Assembly: GCA_019739215.1 (NCBI GenBank)
Contig: JAHHDR010000039.1
Span: 62,001-126,000 of the forward strand
Source of the DNA: Rhizobium sp.
Lineage (GTDB): Bacteria > Pseudomonadota > Alphaproteobacteria > Rhizobiales > Rhizobiaceae
Length of the DNA: 64,000 nucleotides
Reading direction: 5' to 3'
Positions 1 to 9,325 of the stretch are shown in pieces. Position 1 is the stretch's first letter. Every line of letters starts with the position of its first letter. The notes beneath the pieces were generated by a model that did not search any database, was not told where the DNA came from, and saw only the letters and a program-made list of their open reading frames with translations. The translations under genes were made by a program, and so were the position numbers.

Positions 1-2
1 GG

Positions 3-146
3 GAAAAACTGCTCGAGAGTTTCGGCGTTGAAGGTGGTGGACAGGACTACAGGAAATCCGTTGACGATGCGCTCGACGGCGTGGCGATGGAACTCGAGGC
101 CCATCTGGACCGCGCCTGGCTGGACGATATACTTGCGGCGACCTGA
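3..146 (+). CDS. C-terminal fragment of an unidentified protein
   Basis: An open frame enters from the left window edge and stops at TGA 144-146, giving the last 47 residues (ending LDDILAAT) of a protein whose start lies outside the window. The fragment is acidic and predicted helical (MELEAHLDRAWLDD), with no motif I recognise. It is followed by about 190 bases of non-coding DNA before the next gene. Function is not inferable from this piece. Confidence 0.5.
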   Translation, partial: EKLLESFGVEGGGQDYRKSVDDALDGVAMELEAHLDRAWLDDILAAT

Positions 147-339
147 CGGGATCCGTTCAGGAACCGTTCATGCAACTTCCATAAACTTCGTGCGAATAAA
201 TCCACAGCGTGAGACGTAAAGATCGACGAAGGGACGTGCATCGCGTCTTTTATCGTGCTTTTCGTTCCAATTGCGCTATTGTTAGACAACTTGAACATAG
301 CCGAGCTGAAACGAAGATTTCAGACACACGGGGGAAAAT

Positions 340-1833
340 ATGTCCTTGCCCAAGTATTTCAATGTACTGATGGCGTCCGCTGTCAGCCTCTCCATCGCAG
401 CCACACCCATCGGCTTCACGCCCGCCATGGCGCAGAGCGCACCGGCGGCCGAGGCGCCTGGCGACTCGGGCTGGCAGAAGGAGTTCGAGATGTGGCGTGA
501 CTCCAACAAGGGAGGCAAGGTCGCCGATTACCAGAAATACTTGAGAACCTATCCGAACGGCAAGTTCGCCAATGTTGCCAAGCGCCGTGTCGAGGAACTC
601 AACGCCGCAGTTCAGGCGCCTGCTCCCGGTGACGAGACGGCGGCGGTGGCTGACGCAACCAAGAACGTTGCCGACGACGGCAAGCGCGACCTGGAAATGT
701 GGCGGCAGGTGTCCAAGTCGGGCACGATGGCGGACTATGAGACGTATCTCAAGGAATTCCCGCAGGGCAAGTTTGCCAAGGTTGCCAAGACCCGCATCGA
801 GAACCTGACGGCCACGGCACCTGCCGACCAGACGGAGGCGGATGTCGCCACGCAGGATACCCAGGACGCGGCTCCGGCCGAGGATGCTCAGGACCAGGCA
901 CAGGCCGATGTTCAGGATGAGGCTCAGGATCAGGCCGAGGCCAGCGAAGACCAGCCGGATGCCGCGGCCGACACGGCCCAGAGCGACGAGCAGCCCCAGG
1001 GCGGCGCCGACTGGGAGCAGGAATATGCATTGTGGAAGGCAGCTTCCGATGGCAACACGGTCACGGAGTACGAAGCCTACCTGAAGACCTACCCCGATGG
1101 GAAGTTCGCGGCGATCGCGCAGGCGCGCATTGCCCAGCTTGCCGCGGCCGAGACGCCGGACCCGACGATCGCCGAAGGCGACCAGCAGGATGACGCGGCA
1201 ACCGCGAAGAACAACGGCAATCGCCGAAAGACGAACGACCAGGCGGCGCAGCAGGAATCGGACCAGGAGCCCGCGGACGACCAGGCCCAGAGCCAAGACA
1301 TGGACCAGGCCGATCCCCAGGATGACCAGCAGGCCGACAACAATGTCGGCGCGCGTAAGAACAATCCCGGCGCCCAGGATCAGGCGCAGTTCACCGAGGG
1401 GTCGCCGGATACCGAGGATGCATCTCTCGATCGTGAAACGCGGCTTGAGATCCAGGGGCGTCTGAGCTCCCTGGGCTACGACACGCTGGGGACGGACGGT
1501 GTTTTCGGTAACCGCAGCCGCGACGCCATCGCCTCCTGGCAGCAGGACAGTGGCGCGCCGGTGACGGGCTATCTTTCCGATGACCAGGTGGAAGCCATCT
1601 TCGTTGCTTCCGCAGCCACCTATGCGACCTGGCTTGCCAGCCGCGTCCCCGTACGCGTCCACCGCGTCCGGCCACGCGCCGAATGGGTGGTGGTACGCCC
1701 GCGCGCCAATATCAGGGTCATCAATCGTCGTCCGGCCGTGGTCGTCGTCAAGCCTTTCAAGAACCGCTTTAAGGCTCGCACAAAGGTGAAGATCCGCTTC
1801 AACGGCGGGTGCCGGAAGAAGCGTCGTTGCTGA
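340..1833 (+). CDS. Secreted protein with three 43-residue repeats, acidic linker and peptidoglycan-binding domain
   Basis: A 497-residue exported protein. Residues 1-31 are a signal peptide ending AMA-QS. Three related repeats follow at about 45-88, 113-156 and 224-267. Each begins with an aromatic/acidic helix (EFEMWRDS, DLEMWRQV, EYALWKAA) and contains DYxxYLxxxPxGKFAxxAxxRIxxL. This repeat type is also found in bacterial caspase-like and Sel1-associated proteins. Residues 160-360 are a low-complexity linker rich in Asp, Gln and Ala. Residues 366-421 match a PG_binding_1 domain (IQGRLSSLGYD, DGVFGNRSRDAI). The tail from about 436 is strongly basic (Arg/Lys/Val) and ends CRKKRRC. No enzyme domain is visible, so an envelope-associated scaffold is the likely role (inference). 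The start is preceded by a GGGG-rich ribosome site, and a terminator follows the stop. Confidence 0.8.
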   Translation: MSLPKYFNVLMASAVSLSIAATPIGFTPAMAQSAPAAEAPGDSGWQKEFEMWRDSNKGGKVADYQKYLRTYPNGKFANVAKRRVEELNAAVQAPAPGDETAAVADATKNVADDGKRDLEMWRQVSKSGTMADYETYLKEFPQGKFAKVAKTRIENLTATAPADQTEADVATQDTQDAAPAEDAQDQAQADVQDEAQDQAEASEDQPDAAADTAQSDEQPQGGADWEQEYALWKAASDGNTVTEYEAYLKTYPDGKFAAIAQARIAQLAAAETPDPTIAEGDQQDDAATAKNNGNRRKTNDQAAQQESDQEPADDQAQSQDMDQADPQDDQQADNNVGARKNNPGAQDQAQFTEGSPDTEDASLDRETRLEIQGRLSSLGYDTLGTDGVFGNRSRDAIASWQQDSGAPVTGYLSDDQVEAIFVASAATYATWLASRVPVRVHRVRPRAEWVVVRPRANIRVINRRPAVVVVKPFKNRFKARTKVKIRFNGGCRKKRRC

Positions 1834-1854
1834 GTTCGGTCAATTCCGTGATTG

Positions 1855-1882
1855 CGGGGCGCTTCGGCGCCCCGTTTCGTTT
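1855..1882 (+). terminator. Rho-independent terminator
   Basis: A perfect 8-bp stem CGGGGCGC/GCGCCCCG closed by a TTCG tetraloop (1855-1874) is followed by TTTCGTTTT, 21 bases after the stop of the repeat/peptidoglycan-binding gene. It separates that gene from the cobalamin region. Confidence 0.85.
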
Positions 1883-1931
1883 TCAGGGGTGCGCGCGGCG
1901 CAAACACGCCATGATGGCGTCGATATGCCGA

Positions 1932-1960
1932 TTGACTTGATAGCCCGTCGGCTCTAAAAA
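1932..1960 (+). promoter_or_regulatory. Candidate sigma-70 promoter of the cobalamin riboswitch transcript
   Basis: TTGACT (1932-1937) and TAAAAA (1955-1960) are separated by 17 bases and lie just upstream of the first conserved riboswitch bases at about 1972. That is where the leader's promoter is expected. The -10 match is only moderate. Confidence 0.5.
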
Positions 1961-1971
1961 TCTTCCACGTT

Positions 1972-2312
1972 TGGTTCCCAGCGGGCGCGAGCCCAAGGGA
2001 TCAAAAGGGAATGGGAAGAATGGACCCAATCAGGGCGTTTTCATCCCGGCCGACCCCGCGACTGTAGAGCGGATAAGCAGAAGTCCAGCGGTTGTATGCG
2101 CTGGTCGCGCGATCCAGGGGCAATGGGCCCAGGCGCGCTACCGGAATATGCAGACGAAAAGTCACTGAAGCAGCCATTGCGGCAACACGGGGCGGGACGC
2201 CTCATTTCTACGAATCGTCCCCCACGCGCAACGGCAGCCGGCTTCGGGAAGGCGAGGACGATGCGATGGCGTGGCGACACGCCGTTACCCGCGAGCCAGG
2301 AGACCTGCCAGA
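1972..2312 (+). ncRNA. Cobalamin (AdoCbl) riboswitch with an extended peripheral helix
   Basis: The conserved blocks of the B12 riboswitch appear in order: GGTTCCC near 1973, ATCAAAAGGGAA at about 2000, GCCGACCCCGCGACTGTAGA at about 2050-2069, the B12 box AGTCACTG at 2160-2167, CGGGAAGGCG at 2245-2254, and the 3' block GAGCCAGGAGACCTGCC at 2293-2309. It lies directly upstream of cbtB-cbtA-cobP and is expected to lower their expression when adenosylcobalamin is abundant. The segment between the B12 box and CGGGAAGG is about 77 bases, much longer than the usual short loop, and contains a GGGACG/CGTCCC stem. No clear intrinsic terminator follows, so control of translation initiation at cbtB is more likely than attenuation (inference). 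Confidence 0.9.
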
Positions 2313-2367
2313 CGAAACGGGGCGCTTCCGCGCCAGATTTGGTATTGCCAGCAGCACGGAGGTTGTC

Positions 2368-2544
2368 ATGGCGCATTCTACGGTTTCCACCCAGTCGGGT
2401 TCTCTTTCGGATCGTCTCGTCGCGGGGGTTCTCGCCCTGCTTCTCGGGTCCTTTCTCATTTTCGGCGCCGGTTTCGCGCATTCGTCTGTGCTGCATGACA
2501 CTGCGCACGACGTTCGCCATGCCAATGGCTTCCCCTGCCACTAA
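2368..2544 (+). CDS. cbtB: CbtB, small cobalt transporter subunit
   Basis: A 58-residue protein with one membrane segment (about residues 14-34: VAGVLALLLGSFLIFGAGF) followed by a histidine cluster HDTAHDVRH and the C-terminal GFPCH motif typical of CbtB. CbtA and CbtB form a predicted cobalt transporter found in proteobacteria behind B12 riboswitches. The gene is the first coding region after the riboswitch, with GGAGG about 8 bases before the ATG, and is followed 12 bases later by cbtA. The histidines are probable metal ligands (family knowledge). Confidence 0.85.
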   Translation: MAHSTVSTQSGSLSDRLVAGVLALLLGSFLIFGAGFAHSSVLHDTAHDVRHANGFPCH

Positions 2545-2556
2545 AGGGGGTTTCCC

Positions 2557-3294
2557 ATGATTGTCAGATATCTCCTGGCCGCGCTCGTGGCCGGGCTGCT
2601 CGCCGGTGCGCTCCAGACAGTGGTTCAGCACGCCAAGGTCATTCCGCTCATTCTCGAAGCCGAGAAGTATGAAGGCGGGGCGACTCCCACAACCCATGAA
2701 CATACGTCTGGTCTGAACCTTGCCGTTGCGACCGCCGCAATGGCACAGGAAGCCGCGCCCGACGCCGCAGCCTCCGCGGAGGAGGATGAGGGCCTGTTGT
2801 TCGGCGTGAGCCGCACGATGGGTACCCTGATGGCAAACCTCGTCAGCGGCGCCGGCTTTGCCCTGCTGCTGATGGCGGCTGTCGTCGTGACCGGCCGCAG
2901 GCTGACGCTCGCCAATGGCGCTCTGTGGGGTGCGGCCGCATGGCTGGTCTTCCTCATGCTTCCGGCAGTGGGTCTGCCGCCGGAACTGCCGGGGTTTCCG
3001 GCCGCCGAACTCTTCGATCGCCAGGTCTGGTGGATCGGCACGGTCATCGCGACCGCCGTGGCGCTCTATCTCATGGTGCTTCGCAGCGAGCCGGTGGCGA
3101 AGGCCGCGGGCGTCGTGCTCATGCTGGTGCCGCATGTGATCGGTGCTCCGCAGCCGACGGACATCACCTCGAACGTACCCGCCATCCTTGCGGCCGAGTT
3201 CGCGGTCGCGACGTTGTCGGCCGGCCTGCTGTTCTGGATCGTCCTGGGTCTGGTGATGGGCGCCATCAACGACCGTTGGGTCAAGACGGCCTGA
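2557..3294 (+). CDS. cbtA: CbtA, cobalt transporter membrane subunit
   Basis: A 245-residue integral membrane protein with about five hydrophobic segments (near residues 4-22, 90-110, 120-140, 155-172 and 215-240). A periplasmic-type loop near residue 45 carries THEH. Length and gene order (cbtB-cbtA) match the CbtA family, the partner of CbtB in cobalt uptake for cobalamin synthesis. It begins 12 bases after cbtB behind AAAGGGGG, and its TGA lies one base before the cobP start. It therefore belongs to the riboswitch-led operon. Confidence 0.85.
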   Translation: MIVRYLLAALVAGLLAGALQTVVQHAKVIPLILEAEKYEGGATPTTHEHTSGLNLAVATAAMAQEAAPDAAASAEEDEGLLFGVSRTMGTLMANLVSGAGFALLLMAAVVVTGRRLTLANGALWGAAAWLVFLMLPAVGLPPELPGFPAAELFDRQVWWIGTVIATAVALYLMVLRSEPVAKAAGVVLMLVPHVIGAPQPTDITSNVPAILAAEFAVATLSAGLLFWIVLGLVMGAINDRWVKTA

Positions 3295-3295
3295 C

Positions 3296-3820
3296 ATGGA
3301 AAACCCGCTGTCCGGTGCCGTCCTGGTGCTGGGCGGCGCGCGATCCGGAAAGTCCGCCTTTGCCGAGAGGCTGGTTGGCGAAACCGGCCTCTCGCGACAT
3401 TACATCGCCACGGGCCGCGCCTGGGACGACGAGATGCTGGAACGCATCGCGCGCCACAGGGCGGATCGCGGCGATGGATGGCAGACGCATGAGGAACCGA
3501 TTGATCTGGTTGGCCGACTCGAGGCGCTCGATGCGGCGGGCCACGTGATACTGGTCGATTGCCTCACGCTCTGGGTCACCAACCTGATGATGGAAGAGCG
3601 GCCGATCAGCGACGAGTCCGCGCGGCTTGCCGCGCACCTGAACCGGGCGCGCGCCAAGCTCGTCCTGGTCTCCAACGAGGTGGGGCTGGGCATCGTGCCT
3701 GAAAACCGCATGGCGCGGGATTTTCGCGATCATGCCGGGCGCCTTCACCAGGCCATCGCGCAGGTCGCGAGGGAAGTCTATTTCGTGGCGGCCGGATTGC
3801 CGCTCAAGATGAAGGGTTAG
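3296..3820 (+). CDS. cobP: CobP, adenosylcobinamide kinase / GTP:adenosylcobinamide-phosphate guanylyltransferase
   Basis: A 174-residue bifunctional enzyme (CobU in Salmonella). It phosphorylates adenosylcobinamide and then transfers GMP to it, during nucleotide-loop assembly. Visible motifs are the P-loop GGARSGKS at residues 13-20, HYIATGRAWDDEM near 35, and VDCLTLWVTN near 83-92. Length fits the family (about 170-180). It starts one base after cbtA and is followed 6 bases later by cobW, so it is cotranscribed. Confidence 0.93.
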   Translation: MENPLSGAVLVLGGARSGKSAFAERLVGETGLSRHYIATGRAWDDEMLERIARHRADRGDGWQTHEEPIDLVGRLEALDAAGHVILVDCLTLWVTNLMMEERPISDESARLAAHLNRARAKLVLVSNEVGLGIVPENRMARDFRDHAGRLHQAIAQVAREVYFVAAGLPLKMKG

Positions 3821-3826
3821 ACCACA

Positions 3827-4876
3827 ATGCAGAAGATACCGGCCACAGTCATCACCGGCTTTCTCGGGGCGGGCAAGACGACGATGATCCGCAACATGCT
3901 GATGAACGCCGAAGGTCGCAAGATCGCGCTGATCATCAATGAATTCGGCGATCTCGGGGTCGACGGCGACGTGCTCAAGGGCTGCGGCGCGGAGGCCTGC
4001 ACCGAGGACGACATCATCGAGCTCAACAATGGCTGTATCTGCTGCACCGTGGCTGACGACTTCATTCCGACCATGGAAAAGCTGCTGGCACGCGACGTCA
4101 AGCCCGACCATATCATCATCGAGACGTCTGGCCTTGCTTTGCCGCAGCCGCTCGTGGCCGCCTTCAACTGGCCGGGGATCAAGACCGCAGTGACCGTCGA
4201 TGGCGTCATCACCGTGGTCGACAGCGCCGCCGTCGCCGCCGGCCGCTTCGCCGACGATCATGATGCGCTCGACGCCCAACGCGTCGAAGACGAGGGTCTC
4301 GACCACGAGAGCCCGATCGAGGAGCTTTTCGAAGACCAGTTGACTGCCGCCGATCTCATCGTGCTCAACAAGGCCGACCTGCTCGATGCCGCCGGCCTCA
4401 AGGCCGTGCGCGAAATCGTTTCCAATGCGACGGCGCGCAAACCGCGCATGATCGAGGCGCGCAACGGCGTGCTGCCGGCTTCGGTCCTGCTCGGCCTCGG
4501 CGTGGGTACCGAAGACCAGATCGAACTGCGCAAGTCTCATCATGAACTGGAGCATGAAGGTGCGCCGCATGATCACGATCACGACGAGTTCGAGAGTTTC
4601 ATCGTCGAACTCGGCGTGCTCGAGGATGCCGGCACTTTCGTTGCCGCTATCAAGCCGGTGATCGACCGCCACGACATCCTGCGCCTCAAGGGTTTTGCCG
4701 AGGTGAAGGGCAAGCCGATGCGGCTGGTCATCCAGGCCGTCGGCTCGCGCATCGACACCTATTTCGACCGCGCCTGGCAGCCGGGCGAGGTACGAGGCAC
4801 ACGGCTCGTGGTGATCGGCCTGCACGACGAGATGGATGATGTTGCGATCATGAACGAGATCAGGGCGCTGGTGTGA
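3827..4876 (+). CDS. cobW: CobW, metal-binding GTPase of cobalamin synthesis
   Basis: A 349-residue COG0523 GTPase. The P-loop GFLGAGKTT is at residues 11-19, the metal-binding CxCC motif (GCICCTV) at 69-75, and the guanine-specificity motif NKAD at 181-184. A His/Asp-rich segment lies near 238-252 (HHELEHEG, HDHDHD). The C-terminal CobW_C domain follows. CobW is thought to deliver cobalt to the CobNST cobaltochelatase, which fits its position directly before cobN. It starts 6 bases after cobP. Confidence 0.95.
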   Translation: MQKIPATVITGFLGAGKTTMIRNMLMNAEGRKIALIINEFGDLGVDGDVLKGCGAEACTEDDIIELNNGCICCTVADDFIPTMEKLLARDVKPDHIIIETSGLALPQPLVAAFNWPGIKTAVTVDGVITVVDSAAVAAGRFADDHDALDAQRVEDEGLDHESPIEELFEDQLTAADLIVLNKADLLDAAGLKAVREIVSNATARKPRMIEARNGVLPASVLLGLGVGTEDQIELRKSHHELEHEGAPHDHDHDEFESFIVELGVLEDAGTFVAAIKPVIDRHDILRLKGFAEVKGKPMRLVIQAVGSRIDTYFDRAWQPGEVRGTRLVVIGLHDEMDDVAIMNEIRALV

Positions 4877-4939
4877 GGCTCCGTAGTGTCTCGACAGCCG
4901 TCGCGGTATGATCTGCCATTGCTGGATCGGACTTAGCCA

Positions 4940-7900
4940 ATGCATCTTCTTCTTGCCCAGAAAGGTTCGATATCGGAAGGCGACGAGGCCTTCGACCTCG
5001 GGCAGTCGCCGGGCGATATCCTGTTCCTGTCGGCAGCCGATACCGAGATTGCCAGCGTTTCGGCCTTTGCCAATCGCGGCGAGATGCGCTGGCGGCTGGT
5101 CAATCTCGCGAGCCTCAAGCATCCGATGTCGATCGACATGTGGATCGACAAGACTGCGCGGCATTCGAGGCTCGTCGTGCTGCGCGCTCTGGGGGGCGTG
5201 AGCTATTTCTCCTATTTGATCGAAGCGCTGTTGGCCGCCGCACGGGCGCATGGGTTCCAACTCGCGGTGCTGCCGGGTGACGACAGGCCCGATGCCGGGC
5301 TGGACCCCTGGTCGACGGTCGCGGCCGAGGATCGTGCGCGGCTGTGGTCCTATCTCGTCGAAGGCGGGGAGACCAACATGTCGCGCTTTGCCGGCATGGC
5401 GGAGGCGCTGGTGTCTGGTGGGACGCGGCCGGACGCCGCCGAGACGCTGGCCAAGGCCGGAATCTGGTGGCCGGGTCGCGGTGTGATCGGCGTGGAGGCG
5501 TGGCAGGCGCTCGATTTGCCCGCTCCGTCCCAAAAGGATGGGTCCGTACATCTGCTTGCCGTCATCACCTTCTATCGCGCTCTGGTCCAGAGCGGCCAGA
5601 CCGGACCGGTGGAGGCGTTGATCGCGGCACTGGCGGAACGGGGCTTGCGGGTGCTGCCGCTCTTCGTGTCCAGCCTGAAGGAGCCCTATTCGGCACGGTT
5701 GCTGCGGGACCTGTTCGGCCGTCTCTCTCCCGACGTCGTGCTGAATTCGACGAGCTTTGCGGTCGTCTCGCCGGGTTCGGCGCAGACGGGCACGGTGCTG
5801 GACGAGACCGGCGCGCAGGTGTTCCAGGTGATCTTTTCCAGCTCGACACGCGAGGGCTGGGCGGGGTCGAACCTCGGGCTCGCCGCGCGCGATCTGGCGA
5901 TGAACGTGGCCTTGCCCGAAGTCGATGGGCGGGTGCTGACGCGCGCCGTGTCCTTCAAGCGCGCGGCGCGCTTCGACGAGCAGGCCGAGGTCAATATCGT
6001 CACGCCCGAGGCGGCACCGGACCGGATAGCCTTCGTGGCCGATCTCGCGGCGGCCTGGGCACGGTTGCGGCATCTCGACAATGCCGACAAGCGGGTCGCC
6101 CTGATCATGGCGAATTATCCCAACCGGGACGGTCGGCTTGGGAATGGCGTCGGGCTCGACACACCGGCGGGGTCGCTCGAAGTGCTCAAGGCGATGCAGG
6201 CGGCTGGCTACGCGACGGGTGAGATCCCCCAGAGCGGCGATGCACTGATTGCGCATCTGATGGAAGGCCCGACCAATGCGGCGGCCGATGGCCGCGTCAT
6301 TCGCGAGACCCTTTCACTGAATCATTACAGGGCTTTCTTCGAAAGCCTTCCGACCATGCTTCAGAACGAGATCGTCACGCGCTGGGGCGAGCCGGAGACG
6401 GATCCGTTTTTTATGGACGGTTGCTTCGCGCTTTCGCTTTCGCGCTTCGGCAATGTCATGATCGGCATCCAGCCGGCGCGGGGCTACAATATCGATCCGA
6501 AGGAAACCTATCACTCGCCGGACCTGCCGCCGCCGCATGGCTATCTTGCCTTCTACGCCTTCCTGCGCCGCGAGTTTCGGGCCGATGTCGTGATCCACAT
6601 GGGCAAGCACGGCAATATGGAATGGCTGCCGGGCAAGGCCATGGCGCTGTCGGAGAACTGCTATCCCGAGGCGGTGTTCGGGCCAATGCCGCATCTCTAT
6701 CCTTTCATCGTCAACGATCCCGGCGAGGGTACGCAGGCCAAGCGTCGGTCTTCGGCTGTGATCATCGATCATCTCACCCCTCCGCTGACGCGAGCGGAGA
6801 GCTATGGCTACCTGAGGGATCTCGAGGCGCTGGTCGACGAATATTATCAGGCGCAGGGCAATGATCCGCGGCGCCTGCGGCTGCTGAGGAAGCAGATCCT
6901 CGACCTTGCGGGCGACACCGGATTGGGCACCGATGTCGGCATTGCCGGCCTCGACGAGGATGATGCCCTGCAGAAACTCGATGCCTGGCTCTGCGACCTC
7001 AAGGAAATGCAGATCCGCGACGGGCTGCATGTCTTCGGAGTCTCGCCGGAGGGCCGGTTGCTGACGGACCTCACCGTGGCATTGGCGCGCTCGCCGCGTG
7101 GTGACGGCGAGGGGCGGGGGCAGAGCCTGCAAAGGGCGATCGCGCTGGATCTGCTTGGGACCGCGCCTGCGTTCGATCCTCTCGACTGCGAGATGGCCGC
7201 GCCCTGGGCGGGGTCGAAGCCCGCCGTGCTCTCCGATCTCAGCGATTCCCTTTGGCGCACCAACGCCGATACCGTCGAACGCATCGAGTTGCTGGCGGAC
7301 AAGCTCGTAGGTGGTGAGATTGTGGCGCCAGCGGACTGGCCGCAAACCCGGCTGGTGATGGACGAGATCGAGACCCGGCTCAGACCGTCGATCATGGATT
7401 GCGGCCCTGCCGAAATCGCGGCCCTGATGACCGGGCTGTCCGGCCGCTTCGTCGCGCCCGGCCCGTCCGGGGCGCCGACGCGGGGTCGGCCGGACGTGCT
7501 GCCGACGGGCAAGAATTTCTACTCGGTGGACACGCGCTCGGTGCCGACCCCGACTGCCTGGGAACTGGGGCGGAAGTCGGCGGAACTGCTGGTGACGCGC
7601 TATGCGCAGGATCACGGCGACTGGCCGACGTCTTTCGGCATCACCGCCTGGGGCACGGCGAACATGCGCAGCGGCGGCGACGACATCGCCCAGGCGTTGG
7701 CCCTGATCGGCGCGAAGCCGGTCTGGGACATGGGTTCGGCGCGGGTGACAGGCTACGAGATCACCCCGATGGCGATACTGGGCCGTCCGCGCGTGGATGT
7801 GACGCTCCGGGTTTCCGGCTTCTTCCGCGACGCCTTTCCCGAGCAGATCGCGCTGTTCGACAGGGCGGTGCGCGCGATCGGCGCGCTCGACGAGGACGAG

Positions 7901-8686
7901 GCCGACAATCCGATCGCCGCACGGATGAAGCGCGACGCGGCAGATCATGGCAGCCGCGAAGCCGGCCATCGCGTGTTCGGCTCGATGCCCGGCACCTATG
8001 GCGCCGGCCTGCAGACTCTGATCGACGAGGGGATCTGGGACGATCGTGCTGCGCTGGCCGATGCCTTCCTCGACTGGGGCGCCTATGCCTATGGCAACGG
8101 CGCCGAGGGCGAGGCTGTCCGGGATGTGTTCGCCGCGCGGGTCCGGTCGATCCAGGCCGTGGTGCAGAACCAGGACAACCGCGAGCACGACCTGCTTGAT
8201 TCCGATGAATATTACCAGTTTGAAGGTGGGATGGCCGCGGCGGCGGAACATCTGTCCGGCGCGCGGCCGACCATTTATCACAACGATCTCTCGCGCATCG
8301 AAAAAGCCGGTCATCCGGACGCTGGAGGAAGAAGTCTCCCGCGTGATGCGAGGGCGCGTGACCAATCCGAAATGGATTTCCGGCGTCATGCGGCATGGCT
8401 ACAAGGGCGCGTCCCGAGATCGCTGCGACGGTGGACCTGATGTTCGCCTTCGCGGCGACGACGGCCGGCGCGGTCAAGGACCATCATTTCGAGGCCGCCT
8501 ACCGAGCCTTCATCGCCGATGAGACCGTGCGAGCCTTTCTCGCCGACAAGAACGCGCCGGCGCTGCGCGAAAATCGCCCGCTCTTTCATCGAGGCGGAAC
8601 GGCGCAATCTCTGGACGCCGCGGTCCAATTCGGCGCGGTTCGATCTGGAGGAGTTGGCGCAGATGACCAGGGAAGGAACCACATAA
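4940..8686 (+). pseudogene. cobN: CobN, aerobic cobaltochelatase large subunit (frameshifted near the 3' end as written)
   Basis: The ATP-dependent CobN subunit inserts Co2+ into hydrogenobyrinate a,c-diamide. The first 1,120 codons are open and typical of CobN: MHLLLAQKGS start, HMGKHGNMEWLPGK near residue 553, YHSPDLPPPHGY. From about 8300 the frame breaks repeatedly. An extra A in AAAAA (8301-8305), an extra C in CCC (8413-8415) and further slips near 8570-8600 spread the end over three frames (TLEEEVSRVMRGRVTNPKW, then EIAATVDLMFAFAATT, then NLWTPRSNSARFDLEEL). The natural stop is TAA 8684-8686, overlapping the cobO start. Restoring the frame gives a normal length of about 1,250 residues, so sequencing indels are more likely than true decay. 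Confidence 0.9.
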
Positions 8687-9322
8687 TGACCGATGACAGC
8701 CACGAAACCGTCGCCCATGACGATAGCCGCCACGCCGAGAAGATGGCCAAGAAGAAGGCCGCGCCGCGACCAAGATCATGGCGACCAAGCAGGGCGAAAA
8801 AGGCCTGATCATCATCCATACCGGCAAGGGCAAGGGCAAGTCCACGGCAGGCCTTCGGCATGATCTTCCGGCACATCGCCTACGGCATGCCCTGCGCGGT
8901 GGTGCAGTTCATCAAGGGCGCCTGGGAGACCGGCGAACGCGACCTGATCGACGCACATTTCAGCGATATCTGCGAATTCCACACCATGGGCGAGGGCTTC
9001 ACCTGGGAGACACAGGACCGGGCCCGGGATGTCGCGGCGGCGCAGGCGGCCTGGAGCAAGGCGAAGGACCTGATCGCGTCCGGCGAAAAGAGCATGGTGC
9101 TGCTCGACGAGATCAACATCGCATTGCGCTATGACTATATCGATGTCGCCGAAGTCATCGCTTTTTCTGCAGAGCGAGAAGCCGCCGATGTGCCATGTCG
9201 TCATGACCGGCCGCAACGCCAAGGACGAGTTGATCGAGATTGCCGATCTCGTGACCGAAATGGAGCTGATCAAGCATCCGTTCCGGTCCGGGATCAAGGG
9301 TCAGAAGGGCGTCGAATTCTGA
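8686..9322 (+). pseudogene. cobO: CobO, corrinoid adenosyltransferase (frameshifted as written)
   Basis: Cob(I)yrinic acid a,c-diamide adenosyltransferase (CobA/BtuR family). The start ATG 8686 overlaps the cobN stop (TAATG). Translation runs MTDDSHETVAHDD, KMAKKKAA, then after a slip near 8765 IMATKQGEKGLIIIHTGKGKGKST with the ATP-binding P-loop. After another slip near 8850 it runs MIFRHIAYGMPCAVVQFIKG, LLDEINIALRYDYID, and after one near 9165 PPMCHVVMTGRNAKDELIEIAD, ending GQKGVEF. At least three one-base indels break it. Corrected length is about 211 residues, as expected. It is cotranscribed with cobN. Confidence 0.88.
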
Positions 9323-9325
9323 TCC

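Noticed and set aside
250..1662. 470-residue minus-strand frame opposite the repeat/peptidoglycan-binding gene
   Set aside because: The composition is a Leu/Arg/Gly shadow of the Asp/Gln/Ala-rich plus-strand gene. The plus strand has signal peptide, repeats, a known domain and a terminator.
3281..6256. 991-residue open frame on the minus strand
   Set aside because: It lies opposite cobP, cobW and cobN, has no recognisable domain, and is rich in Arg/His/Gly as expected of antisense frames in high-GC DNA.
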